Positions 8,658 to 17,244 of a stretch of 64,000 nt of DNA are shown piece after piece. The notes beneath the pieces are model-generated. The model searched no databases and was not told the DNA's origin. It saw nothing but the letters and a program-made list of their open reading frames with translations. Numbering within the stretch: position 1 is the first letter of the stretch; each line of letters opens with the position of its first letter. Where the stretch lies: contig NZ_JAHCTB010000001.1 of the NCBI RefSeq assembly GCF_018476645.1, positions 558,001 to 622,000 on the forward strand, in the 5' to 3' direction. The position numbers were made by a program, and so were the translations under genes. This DNA is from Aequorivita echinoideorum. Its GTDB lineage: Bacteria; Bacteroidota; Bacteroidia; Flavobacteriales; Flavobacteriaceae.

Positions 8658-9383
8658 TTAATTCCTGCCCTTTTCGTTGGGATACAGCGTGTAAACAGGA
8701 TCACTTTGCCAGATTTCCTTGGAATCTACATTAAGCATAGATAGTTTTCCTTGAAATGCGGCGCCCGTATCGGTATTCCAAACATTTGCGAAATTGGCCG
8801 GAACATCAAGACCTAACCGCGTTACGGGAGTATGGCCGATGTAAATTTCATTAAAATGTTTTAGCCGTTTTGGGTATTTATCACTTTCCTTTGATATGGA
8901 TGTATCCATTGCGCAAACCATTTCCCAGAGCGTGCGGTCCCAGTAAATTAAATTTGGAAAATATTCATATTGTGGTCCATTTTGGTTTGTGAAACCTGCG
9001 TGAAGAAACAGTCGGTTTTCTGAATCTATATAATAGTTTTTTAGGTTTTCGAAAAATTGCAGGTGTATTTCCAATTCATTTTCTGAAAGATTTACATAAC
9101 TTTTTATGCTGCTCTCACCGCCTTGGCTGGCCCAAACGGGATTGCTTTCACCAAATTTCAAATATTTAAACAGCAATTCATCGTGATTGCCCCGCAAAAA
9201 AATACAATCATTTTTTTCTGAAAAATCTATTAAATAGCTCACAACTTCCGAAGATTCACTCCAGCCGTCCACGTAATCTCCCACAAAAATATATTGGGTT
9301 TGACCAGAGAAATTTGCTCTTTCCATCAATTGTTTCAGTGCTTTAAATCCTCCGTGAATATCGCCAATTACTACTTGTTTCAT
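8658..9383 (-). CDS. PPP-family metallophosphatase (serine/threonine or Ap4A-type phosphatase)
   Basis: 241-residue calcineurin-like phosphoesterase. The metal-binding motifs of the PPP family are in order near the N-terminus: GDIHG (7-11), GDYVDG (35-40) and GNHDE (65-69). Further downstream are LFLHAGF and IGHTPV. Such proteins act on phosphoproteins or dinucleoside polyphosphates; sequence alone does not choose. It is cytosolic, with no signal. It starts 1 nt after the stop of the AlbA_2-domain gene, so the two are almost certainly co-transcribed. Confidence 0.9.
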   Translation of the reverse strand: MKQVVIGDIHGGFKALKQLMERANFSGQTQYIFVGDYVDGWSESSEVVSYLIDFSEKNDCIFLRGNHDELLFKYLKFGESNPVWASQGGESSIKSYVNLSENELEIHLQFFENLKNYYIDSENRLFLHAGFTNQNGPQYEYFPNLIYWDRTLWEMVCAMDTSISKESDKYPKRLKHFNEIYIGHTPVTRLGLDVPANFANVWNTDTGAAFQGKLSMLNVDSKEIWQSDPVYTLYPNEKGRN

Positions 9384-9384
9384 T

Positions 9385-10521
9385 TTAATTGTAATTTACT
9401 TTTCTAAGTATGCGCAGCGATTCCTTTAAAAGTTGGTAGGCCTCGGCATCATAGTTTTTTAAAAATTCCTTTGCTTCCTGCAATTTGTTCTTAGCTTCCT
9501 CAAAATCATTCAAATAACAGATAAGATAGGTTGCGGGCAAATTTCGTAAATCCTTTTCTTCGGAAGCATTTAATGATATATTCTTTTTCAGCTTTTCCAG
9601 CAGCGAATTATTGGAATTATAAATATGGAAAAGTGTTTTTTTATTAAAATCTGGCGCTTCAAAAATAAGTTTTGAGTCCATTTGGTACGAGCCGTTTTCC
9701 TTGAAATGAATGATAACCTCTTCCAAAGGGTAATATTTAAACTGCTCATTGAGACCCAAATGTACATATTCCACGGTCTTGAAATAATCCTCGGAATATT
9801 CAATACTTATTTCATCCAAAGCCGAATAAAACAGGCGAACCTGTTCATTAATGAGTTCAATATCCACTCGTGAAAAATATGTTTTGTCCTTGACTTTTTT
9901 GGTTTTTCCGGCCCAACAAACTACAAATTGTTCCTTGAAAACTTTGTAGTTGCTCTCCAAATCTTTGTGGCGATGGTTTATAAAATCCATTACGCCATCC
10001 AGCGTGAGTTCTATGTTATTTTTTGCAGCATTTTCAATGGATTTCACTATTTCTGAATTGACATCTTTAATTTCGATGTCAAAATTTTTCGGCATTGAAA
10101 TGCTTCCGTCGCGAAGGAAAATGGAACCGCCCCAGTACTTCCAGATATTTTTGCGCAGTGAGGTAATTTTTCCGTTTGGGCGGATTGTTACCAGGCCCAC
10201 CACTTTATCCATTGGCAAATTAGGGAACGCAACATTTTCATAAATGATGAGCGGTGCGTTTGTGAGGTATGCGTTTACGAGATTTTGGATTTTGCTGTCG
10301 TCAAAAAAGTCCACACCTAAAATTTCATTGGTTTCATCCTCAACCCCAATAACTATAAAGGAATTGTTCTCAGGATTACTATTGCTGAGGGCGCAAATAT
10401 GCTTTAGAAATTTTGCCTTTCCCTCTTTGGAACCCAGATCAATTTTTCGCTTCTTGTCATAAAAACTGCTCTCGTCATTATGCGCGAGCAGGTTTTTGAT
10501 TAAAAGACGTTTGTTGATCAT
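9385..10521 (-). CDS. AlbA_2 (Schlafen-like) domain protein
   Basis: 378 residues. The first ~150 residues resemble the AlbA_2/Schlafen nucleic-acid or ATP-binding domain: an early conserved DESSFYDKK segment, KAKFLKHICALSNS, then SFIVIGVEDETNEILGVD, and a Gly-rich IWKYWGGSIFLRDGS. The remaining ~220 residues, rich in Glu/Lys helices and ending in a tetratricopeptide-like segment, are not recognised. Such proteins are conserved in Flavobacteriaceae, often labelled ATP-binding protein. There is no signal peptide. Its stop is 1 nt from the downstream phosphatase start, pointing to a joint function. AlbA_2 is also found in transcriptional regulators and some defence proteins; no defence context is visible here. 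Confidence 0.75.
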   Translation of the reverse strand: MINKRLLIKNLLAHNDESSFYDKKRKIDLGSKEGKAKFLKHICALSNSNPENNSFIVIGVEDETNEILGVDFFDDSKIQNLVNAYLTNAPLIIYENVAFPNLPMDKVVGLVTIRPNGKITSLRKNIWKYWGGSIFLRDGSISMPKNFDIEIKDVNSEIVKSIENAAKNNIELTLDGVMDFINHRHKDLESNYKVFKEQFVVCWAGKTKKVKDKTYFSRVDIELINEQVRLFYSALDEISIEYSEDYFKTVEYVHLGLNEQFKYYPLEEVIIHFKENGSYQMDSKLIFEAPDFNKKTLFHIYNSNNSLLEKLKKNISLNASEEKDLRNLPATYLICYLNDFEEAKNKLQEAKEFLKNYDAEAYQLLKESLRILRKVNYN

Positions 10522-10542
10522 TTCTGATTCAATGTTAGATTG

Positions 10543-10606
10543 AGCTCAGTCGAGACCCATTTTGAAATATAAAATTGTAACTATTAAGAACACCCTCGAC
10601 TGTGCT
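10543..10606. repeat. Inverted repeat of the flavobacterial CTCGACTG type
   Basis: AGCTCAGTCGAG (10543-10554) and CTCGACTGTGCT (10595-10606) are complementary at 11 of 12 positions around a 40-nt spacer. Similar GC-containing mini-repeats in intergenic DNA are familiar from flavobacterial genomes. It lies between two minus-strand genes and may be a mobile mini-repeat or mRNA-stabilising hairpin. Confidence 0.55.
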
Positions 10607-10623
10607 TTGGGAGGAATTTTAAT

Positions 10624-11379
10624 CTAATCCTTATTTATAATTGTACTGCTCGCTTGATCCAAACACATAACCGTCAAATCGGCAATATTTACGTGAGGCG
10701 GACGGGTTACGGCAAACCAGATAACCTCAGCAATATCTTCCGCTTTCAATGGCGTGTATCCTTGATATACATTTTCGGCTTTTTGGGTATCTCCCTTAAA
10801 ACGCACCTCGCTGAATTCCGTTGCCACCAAGCCCGGATTTATGGCGCCCACTTTTATACCTTTTCCGTTTAAATCCAAACGCATTCCTTGATTTATGGCA
10901 TCAACGGCATGCTTGCTTGCGCAATAAACATTTCCTTTTGGGTAGACTTCCTTTCCGGCGGTGCTGCCTATGTTAATAATCTGGCCAGATTTCCGCTCTA
11001 TCATTTTTGGAAGAATAGCTTTGCTGACGTATAGCAGCCCTTTTACATTAATATCCAGCATCGCATCCCAATCGTCCGTATTTCCTTCGTCAATTGTATC
11101 GAGACCGTGTGCATTTCCTGCGTTGTTTATCAAAATATCAATTTCTGAAAATTTCTTCGGAAGTGATTTTATAGCTGAAAAAACTTCGTTTTTATTTCTT
11201 ACGTCAAAATTCAGTGTAAAAACTTCCGTTAAAGCAGAAAGCTCGGCTGCAAGATTTTTTAGTCTTGCCTCGCGCCTTCCGCAGAGAATCAGTTTTAACC
11301 CATTTTTTGCAAAAAGTTTAGCAGTTGCCATTCCTATCCCTGAAGTTGCGCCTGTTATAAACGCCGTTTTGTTTTTCAT
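10624..11379 (-). CDS. Short-chain dehydrogenase/reductase (YdfG-like)
   Basis: 251-residue cytosolic classical SDR. The cofactor motif GATSGIG is at about residues 10-16, RR after the second strand favours NADP, NNAG is near residue 86, and the active site is Ser (NIGST) plus Y-C-A-S-K. The sequence style (LILCGRREARLKNLA, VCLDQAS near the end) is closest to YdfG-type enzymes that oxidise serine, allo-threonine or 3-hydroxy acids. It is transcribed alone; a repeat separates it from the next minus-strand gene. A TATTTTTA element (11393-11400, minus) is a possible weak promoter. Confidence 0.9.
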   Translation of the reverse strand: MKNKTAFITGATSGIGMATAKLFAKNGLKLILCGRREARLKNLAAELSALTEVFTLNFDVRNKNEVFSAIKSLPKKFSEIDILINNAGNAHGLDTIDEGNTDDWDAMLDINVKGLLYVSKAILPKMIERKSGQIINIGSTAGKEVYPKGNVYCASKHAVDAINQGMRLDLNGKGIKVGAINPGLVATEFSEVRFKGDTQKAENVYQGYTPLKAEDIAEVIWFAVTRPPHVNIADLTVMCLDQASSTIINKD

Positions 11380-11588
11380 ATTTATTTTTTATTAAAAATA
11401 GTATTTCTGAATCGTTTGAATCGTGCAAATATTCGATAATGTAAAACCTTAACAAAACCCGACTCTTCTGCGCTGGAATTCATTTCTGAGTTTTTCTATT
11501 TTAACCAATTATTAACAGGATTTTCTGCAATAAATTTTCAATTTGCACCGTCATTTTGGGAAGACTATAAATTGAATCTAATTACGGT

Positions 11589-12593
11589 ATGGAAAATACA
11601 AATTCGACCTTTGACATTGGGGCATTAAATGAAAAAATTGAGAGGGAAAGCGCCTTTGTAGACGTTCTTTCCATGGAAATGAACAAAGTTATCGTAGGCC
11701 AAAAACATATGGTTGAAAGGCTTATGATCGGTCTTTTGGGGCAAGGGCACATTCTGCTCGAAGGTGTTCCCGGGCTTGCCAAAACACTTGCCATCAATAC
11801 GCTTTCTAAAGCAGTTCACGGTACGTTTAGCCGTATTCAGTTTACGCCGGATTTGCTTCCTGCCGATGTTGTGGGAACGCTTATCTACAATATGAAAGTA
11901 AACGATTTCAGTATAAAGAAAGGTCCCATTTTTGCAAATTTTGTACTAGCTGACGAGATCAACCGGGCCCCTGCCAAAGTGCAATCCGCACTCTTGGAAG
12001 CCATGCAGGAAAAACAGGTTACCATTGGTGAAACCACTTTTACGCTGGACAAGCCATTTCTGGTTATGGCAACCCAAAACCCCATTGAACAGGAAGGAAC
12101 CTATCCATTACCAGAAGCGCAGGTAGACCGTTTTATGCTGAAAACGGTAATTAAATACCCGCAAATTGCTGAAGAGCAATTAATCATCCGCCAAAACCTG
12201 AAAGGCAATTACGAACAGGTCAATCCTGTTGCAACAATTGAACAAATAAAGCGCGCACAGACTGCAGTTCGGAAAGTTTATATGGATGAAAAAATTGAGA
12301 AATACATCCTCGATATAATTTTTGCTACACGTACTCCAGAGAATTTCAAACTTTCAGAAATAAAACCTCTTGTAAATTTCGGCGCTTCGCCACGTGGAAG
12401 TATCAACCTTGCCATTGCCGCCAAATGTTACGCGTTCATTCGCCGCCGCGGCTATGTAATTCCTGAAGACGTACGTGCCGTGGTACACGACGTGCTTCGC
12501 CACAGAATTGGCATTACTTACGAAGCCGAGGCCGAGAACATTACTTCCGAAGAAATAATCAACAAGATTGTAAACGTAATTGAAGTACCGTAA
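11589..12593 (+). CDS. MoxR-family AAA+ ATPase
   Basis: 334-residue MoxR ATPase, a chaperone-like AAA+ protein working with VWA-domain partners. Walker A is EGVPGLAKT (about residues 58-66), Walker B with the following sensor region is VLADEINRAPAK, and sensor 1 is MATQNPIEQEGTYPLPEAQ. The C-terminal lid contains FGASPRGS. It is cytosolic. It is the first gene of the aerotolerance (Bat) operon: DUF58, a two-TM protein, BatA, BatB, BatC, BatD and BatE follow on the same strand. The upstream gap of 209 bp contains only an imperfect -7-like CAATTTG. Confidence 0.95.
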   Translation: MENTNSTFDIGALNEKIERESAFVDVLSMEMNKVIVGQKHMVERLMIGLLGQGHILLEGVPGLAKTLAINTLSKAVHGTFSRIQFTPDLLPADVVGTLIYNMKVNDFSIKKGPIFANFVLADEINRAPAKVQSALLEAMQEKQVTIGETTFTLDKPFLVMATQNPIEQEGTYPLPEAQVDRFMLKTVIKYPQIAEEQLIIRQNLKGNYEQVNPVATIEQIKRAQTAVRKVYMDEKIEKYILDIIFATRTPENFKLSEIKPLVNFGASPRGSINLAIAAKCYAFIRRRGYVIPEDVRAVVHDVLRHRIGITYEAEAENITSEEIINKIVNVIEVP

Positions 12594-12608
12594 AAAAGTA
12601 TGCAGCCG

Positions 12609-12669
12609 CAGTATTCAGTAAACAGTTTCAAAACTTTTCTGAATACTGAACACTGAAAACTGAATACTG
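12609..12669. repeat. Interspersed ACTGAAnACTG-type short repeat between moxR and DUF58
   Basis: CAGTATTCAGT (12609-12619) is the reverse complement of ACTGAATACTG (12659-12669). A second right-hand copy, CTGAATACTG, lies at 12639-12648. The block fills the moxR-DUF58 gap and could fold as alternative hairpins in the operon mRNA. This degenerate repeat style is common in flavobacterial intergenic DNA. Confidence 0.6.
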
Positions 12670-12674
12670 AAAAA

Positions 12675-13538
12675 ATGGATACAAAGGAGCTTCTTAAAAA
12701 AGTACGGAAAATCGAAATCAAAACGCGGCGGTTGAGCGATCACGTTTTTGGTGGCGAATACCACAGTACGTTTAAGGGTCGCGGGATGACATTCAGCGAA
12801 GTGCGCCAATACCAGTTTGGCGACGACGTGCGCAATATCGATTGGAATGTAACCGCCCGGTACAACGAACCCTTCGTAAAAGTTTTTGAGGAGGAACGCG
12901 AACTTACGTTGATGCTGATGGCAGATATAAGCGGCTCCGAATTTTTTGGGACGGAAGACCAATTCAAAAATGAAATTATTACTGAAATTGCCGCAACCCT
13001 CGCTTTTTCGGCGATGCAGAACAATGATAAAACAGGACTGATACTTTTTTCAGATGAAATTGAACTTTACATTCCTCCGAAAAAAGGAAAGTCACACGTA
13101 CTAAGAATTATTCGCGAGTTATTGGAATTTCAGCCAAAAAGCAACAAAACCGATGTTGCAAAAGCTCTGAAGTTTTTGAGCAACGTAATGAAGAAAAAAG
13201 CCATTGTTTTTGTGCTGTCAGATTTTATTGCTGATAATTACCGCGATACCCTTAAAATAGCCGCAAAAAAGCATGACCTTACCGGAATAAGGGTTTATGA
13301 CAAAGCGGAAGAGGCAATTCCAAATTTAGGTATGGTGCAAATGCTCGATGAGGAAACGGGCGAGTTGATGCTGGTAAACACGGGCTCCAAAGCTATGCGA
13401 AATAGCTACTACGCATATAACCGCGAGCGGGTAGACTATTTTGTGGAATCCTTTACAAAAAGCGGTGCCGGAGCGCTTAGTTGTAGAGTGGACGAGAGTT
13501 ATGTGAAAAAATTGTTGGGGTATTTCAAAAGACGTTAG
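12675..13538 (+). CDS. DUF58 domain protein of the Bat operon
   Basis: 287 residues. DUF58 proteins carry a degenerate VWA-like fold and are the usual partner of MoxR. The characteristic early segment is present: FGGEYHSTFKGRGMTFSEVR (about residues 26-45), then YQFGDDVRNIDWNVTARYNEPFVKVFEEERE. The VWA-like core begins MLMADISGS, which keeps a DxSxS-like metal site. No membrane segment is present, unlike many DUF58 proteins. The start ATG follows a repeat-filled 81-bp gap. The last codons overlap a 14-bp tandem repeat that continues into the next gene. Confidence 0.93.
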   Translation: MDTKELLKKVRKIEIKTRRLSDHVFGGEYHSTFKGRGMTFSEVRQYQFGDDVRNIDWNVTARYNEPFVKVFEEERELTLMLMADISGSEFFGTEDQFKNEIITEIAATLAFSAMQNNDKTGLILFSDEIELYIPPKKGKSHVLRIIRELLEFQPKSNKTDVAKALKFLSNVMKKKAIVFVLSDFIADNYRDTLKIAAKKHDLTGIRVYDKAEEAIPNLGMVQMLDEETGELMLVNTGSKAMRNSYYAYNRERVDYFVESFTKSGAGALSCRVDESYVKKLLGYFKRR

Positions 13539-13561
13539 ATTTTAGATGTTAGATTTTAGAC
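13534..13561 (+). repeat. 14-bp tandem duplication across a stop/start junction
   Basis: GTTAGATTTTAGAT (13534-13547) is followed directly by GTTAGATTTTAGAC (13548-13561), 13 of 14 identical. It contains the TAG stop of DUF58 and the first codons of the next gene, so the N-terminal MLDFR of that protein derives from the repeat. Confidence 0.75.
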
Positions 13562-15195
13562 TGCATATTATTTTGAAAAGTAGAAAATTGGGATTTCTCT
13601 TCTCGCTATTCTTTTTTCTCTGTTCTTTTTTCGCAAACGCCCAAGTTACCTCATCCATTGATTCCACCAAAATTAAAATAGGCGAACAGATTCTTTATAC
13701 CATAAAAGTACAGGCAGACACCACAGATGTTGTAGTTTTCCCCGAGGAACAAACATTTCTGCCTTTGGAAATGATTGAATCCTATAAAACCGATACCACT
13801 TTTGAAGCTTCAAAATACAGGTTCATAAAAAAATACGGTTTAACGCAGTTTGATAGTGGCCGCTACACCATTCCGCCGCAGCGTATCATCATAAACAACA
13901 AGCCGTTTTTCACGGATTCCATAAATGTGGAGGTGAATGACGTTGTGGTTGATACTACAAAGCAAAAAATGTACGACATAAAAGCGGCGATAGAAGTAAA
14001 AAATCCACCATTCGATTGGCTTTTACTGCTTTATTGGCTGCTTCCCATAATACTTATTCTTGGTTTGGTATTCTATTTCTTCCGAAGAAAAAAAAGAAAA
14101 GAAGCCGCCGAAAGACAGCTTCCTCCCTACGAAGAAGCGATTGTAGCCCTTAAAAAACTCGATAACACACAACTTTTAAAAGAAAACAAAAGCAAGGAAT
14201 ATTACAGCAATCTCACTGAAATCGTTAAGCGTTATCTAGACAGGGAAGTGGATGAATCTGCTTTGGAAAGTACCAGTGATGAGCTTATTACGCGTTTGAT
14301 GATGCACAAAGATGCTGGGAATTTTGATTTTGATAAAGAAACCATCAGAAAGTTGGACCAGATTTTCAAACGGGCAGATTTGGTAAAATTTGCAAAAATG
14401 AACCAACTTTCCGGTCAGGCCGAAGTGGACCGCAAAACCATCGAGGAAATAATCAATGAAACTCACGAAGCTGTTCCGGAGCCCACAGAGGAAGAGCTTT
14501 TAAAGAATCAAGAGTATTTAGAACTGCAGCAAAAGAAAAGAAGGCGAAAAAGAATTATTATAGGTATTGTTGGTGGTTTTTTTGTATTGGCAATAACTAC
14601 TGCAATCTTAATCGCAACGTTGGGCTACTCGTTCTTGAAAGAAAATATTATTGGCCACCCAACAAAAGAACTGGCTGAGGGAAGATGGATACGGAGCGAA
14701 TATGGGTATCCGGCCGTTATTATTGAAACCCCAAAAGTTTTGGTTCGTAAAGAGATGGAAATACCGGAACAATTAAGCGGAACCATACTTTCAATGAACC
14801 AATTTCAATACGGCAGTATGGTGGGTCAATTTATCGTTACCGTAAATACAGTTATCTATGGTCAAAGTGTAACGATAGATATGAATGCAGGTTTAGAATC
14901 ATTTTTAAGCGGGATGGAACAAATGGGTGCAACAAACATGGTGGTAAAGCAAGAACCTTTTTCAACAGAAAAAGGTATTGAGGGAATTCGTGCCTTTGGT
15001 GAATTTGATGCCAAGCTTCCCAATGGAAAAACCATGAATCAAAAGCTGAATTATGAACTTTTAGCATTCAAACAGGAAGCCGCGCTTCAAGGGGTTTTGG
15101 TAGTGTATTTGAAAGACGATAAATATGCCGAAGAAATAAAGGAAAGAATTATAAATTCAATCGAAATAGAAATTACAGAACAAAATGCCCAATAA
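13546..15195 (+). CDS. Two-TM membrane protein of the Bat operon (BatD-like N-terminus)
   Basis: 549 residues, no firm family. A signal-like segment (residues about 14-32, ending NAQ) is followed by a beta-rich region of ~125 residues similar in style to BatD. TM1 is at about 159-179. A cytosolic helical region of ~155 residues contains EAIVALKKLDNTQLL and YYSNLTEIVKRYLDRE, typical of proteins next to BatA. TM2 is at about 337-361. A further ~185-residue C-terminal domain (from about 365) is not recognised. The gene overlaps batA by 11 nt, so translation is coupled. The usual flavobacterial protein at this position may lack the second TM and the C-terminal domain; this is worth comparing. The start ATG lies in a tandem repeat. 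Confidence 0.8.
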   Translation: MLDFRLHIILKSRKLGFLFSLFFFLCSFFANAQVTSSIDSTKIKIGEQILYTIKVQADTTDVVVFPEEQTFLPLEMIESYKTDTTFEASKYRFIKKYGLTQFDSGRYTIPPQRIIINNKPFFTDSINVEVNDVVVDTTKQKMYDIKAAIEVKNPPFDWLLLLYWLLPIILILGLVFYFFRRKKRKEAAERQLPPYEEAIVALKKLDNTQLLKENKSKEYYSNLTEIVKRYLDREVDESALESTSDELITRLMMHKDAGNFDFDKETIRKLDQIFKRADLVKFAKMNQLSGQAEVDRKTIEEIINETHEAVPEPTEEELLKNQEYLELQQKKRRRKRIIIGIVGGFFVLAITTAILIATLGYSFLKENIIGHPTKELAEGRWIRSEYGYPAVIIETPKVLVRKEMEIPEQLSGTILSMNQFQYGSMVGQFIVTVNTVIYGQSVTIDMNAGLESFLSGMEQMGATNMVVKQEPFSTEKGIEGIRAFGEFDAKLPNGKTMNQKLNYELLAFKQEAALQGVLVVYLKDDKYAEEIKERIINSIEIEITEQNAQ

Positions 15196-16189
15196 CTTCG
15201 AATTTGTAAATCCTGAGTATTTCTGGTTGTTTCTCCTACTTCCAGTATTGATACTTTGGTTTTTTTGGAAACGAAAGCAACAAAACGCGGCCTTAAAAAT
15301 TTCGAGCATACAGGGTTTCAAGAGTGGAAGTAATTGGTTGGCGAAACTAAAGCCATTACTTTTTGTACTTCGTCTTTTAGCGCTTTCGGCATTGATCATA
15401 GCTATGGCGCGGCCCAGAACCGTGGACGAATCCACACGAACAAAAACCACGCGGGGAATTGACATCGTAATTTCAATTGATGTTTCCGCGAGTATGCTAG
15501 CGCGCGATTTAAAACCGAATAGACTCGAAGCATTAAAAACCGTAGCGGCTCGATTTATAAACGAAAGACCTAACGACCGTATAGGTTTGGTGGAATATGC
15601 TGGGGAAAGTTACACGCGCACGCCATTGACGAGCGATAAAAGCATTGTGCTTTCCTCTCTTAAAAATATTCAATACAACACGGTAATTGAAGGCGGAACG
15701 GCCATCGGCTCTGGTTTGGCAACCGCCGTAAACAGGCTAAAAGAAAGCGGCGCAAAAAGCAAGGTCATCATTTTGTTGACAGATGGGGTAAACAATACAG
15801 GGTTTATCGATCCAAAGATTGCGAGCGAACTTGCAGTGGAATTCGGCATAAAAGTGTACACCATTGGTCTGGGGAGCAATGGTTTGGCAATGTCTCCCAT
15901 TGGTATTCGTCCGGACGGCAGCTTTCAATATGGCAACGTACAGGTGGAAATTGATGAAGCCCTGCTTCAGGAAATAGCAAAAACAACTGGAGGTCAATAT
16001 TTTAGGGCGACCAGTAACACAAAATTGCAGCAGATTTATGATGAAATAAATAAATTGGAAAAAACCGATATTGAGGAATTTCGATATACCAATTATGATG
16101 AAATGTTTCGTCCGTGGGCAATTTTCGCTTTGGTTTTGATCGGTTTTGAAACCCTTTTAAGATTCACTTTATTCAAAGGATTTATTTAA
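15185..16189 (+). CDS. batA: BatA, VWA-domain membrane protein
   Basis: 334 residues. N-terminal membrane segments lie at about residues 13-28 and 57-76, then a von Willebrand A domain with the metal site IDVSASM (Asp99, Ser101, Ser103), the second metal loop EGGTAIGSG and LLTDGVNNTG. A final TM (about 305-325, WAIFALVLIGFETLL) closes the protein, as in BatA/BatB. The VWA domain should face the periplasm. It overlaps the upstream gene by 11 nt and ends 1 nt before batB. Bat proteins were linked to aerotolerance in Bacteroides; the molecular role remains unclear. Confidence 0.94.
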   Translation: MPNNFEFVNPEYFWLFLLLPVLILWFFWKRKQQNAALKISSIQGFKSGSNWLAKLKPLLFVLRLLALSALIIAMARPRTVDESTRTKTTRGIDIVISIDVSASMLARDLKPNRLEALKTVAARFINERPNDRIGLVEYAGESYTRTPLTSDKSIVLSSLKNIQYNTVIEGGTAIGSGLATAVNRLKESGAKSKVIILLTDGVNNTGFIDPKIASELAVEFGIKVYTIGLGSNGLAMSPIGIRPDGSFQYGNVQVEIDEALLQEIAKTTGGQYFRATSNTKLQQIYDEINKLEKTDIEEFRYTNYDEMFRPWAIFALVLIGFETLLRFTLFKGFI

Positions 16190-16190
16190 A

Positions 16191-17237
16191 ATGTATCAAT
16201 TAGAGCAACCCATATATTTCTATGTTCTCTTCGCCATTCCGGTGGTTGTGGTGCTTTTCTTGCTGCTTTTATTTTGGCAAAAACGAACACAACATAAGTT
16301 TTTAAATAAAGAATTACTGAAGAAATTGAGCCCCAATTATTCAGTTTTTAAATCAGTTTTGAAAGTTTTAGTGCTTTGTTTAGCCATTGCTTGTTTGACT
16401 TTTGCTTTGGTCAACCCAAAAATTGGCACCAAACTGGAAACCGTAAAACGTGAGGGCGTGGATCTTGTTTTTGCTTTGGATGTTTCAAAAAGTATGCTGG
16501 CGGAAGATATTGCGCCCAACCGTCTCGAAAAATCAAAACAGTTAATTACACAAATAATAAACAGCCTTGCGGGCGATAGAATTGGAATTATAGGATACGC
16601 GGGTAGTGCATTTCCACAAGTTCCAATCACCACTGATTTTTCTTCGGCTAAATTATTTTTAAGTGGAATGAATACCGATATGGTTTCATCACAAGGCACC
16701 GCAATTACTGAAGCCATAGAAATGGCAGAAACTTTTTACGACGATGAGGGGCAGGCAAACCGTGTTCTTTTCATCATTTCAGATGGGGAAGACCACGAGG
16801 GAAGTTATTCAGAAATAGCGGATGAGGCTGCAAAAAAGGGCATTCGCATTTTTACTATTGGCGTGGGAACGCTTGAGGGTGGCCCTATTCCCATAAAAAG
16901 CAATGGAATTCTTCAATATTATAAACGCGACCAAAACAATGAGCAGGTGATTACGCGCTTGGGTGAAGAAACCCTACGGGATATTGCGAAACAGGCCAAT
17001 GGTGAATATATTGATGGAAGCAATACCAAAAGAGTTGTGGACCAAGTGAAGGCCATTTTAAATGGAATGGACAAAAATGAATTTGAAGCCAAGCAATTCA
17101 CTGATTTTAAGGACCAATTCCAGTGGTTTCTCGCAGGGGCATTATTTTTGTTGGTACTGGATGTATTCCTTTTGGAACGAAAAACTGCGTGGCTTAAAAA
17201 ACTGAACCTGTTTAATGAAAAGCGGGAGAACGAATAG
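16191..17237 (+). CDS. batB: BatB, VWA-domain membrane protein
   Basis: 348 residues, paralogous to BatA and with the same layout. Two N-terminal TM segments lie at about residues 10-28 and 56-74. The VWA domain carries FALDVSKSM (metal residues Asp97, Ser99, Ser101), the loop SSQGTAIT, and ISDGEDHEG. A C-terminal TM (about 305-325) follows FKDQFQWF. It starts 1 nt after the batA stop. A tandem repeat plus hairpin occupies the 76-bp gap to batC. BatA and BatB probably form a membrane complex with BatC and BatE. Confidence 0.93.
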   Translation: MYQLEQPIYFYVLFAIPVVVVLFLLLLFWQKRTQHKFLNKELLKKLSPNYSVFKSVLKVLVLCLAIACLTFALVNPKIGTKLETVKREGVDLVFALDVSKSMLAEDIAPNRLEKSKQLITQIINSLAGDRIGIIGYAGSAFPQVPITTDFSSAKLFLSGMNTDMVSSQGTAITEAIEMAETFYDDEGQANRVLFIISDGEDHEGSYSEIADEAAKKGIRIFTIGVGTLEGGPIPIKSNGILQYYKRDQNNEQVITRLGEETLRDIAKQANGEYIDGSNTKRVVDQVKAILNGMDKNEFEAKQFTDFKDQFQWFLAGALFLLVLDVFLLERKTAWLKKLNLFNEKRENE

Positions 17238-17244
17238 AATTTTC

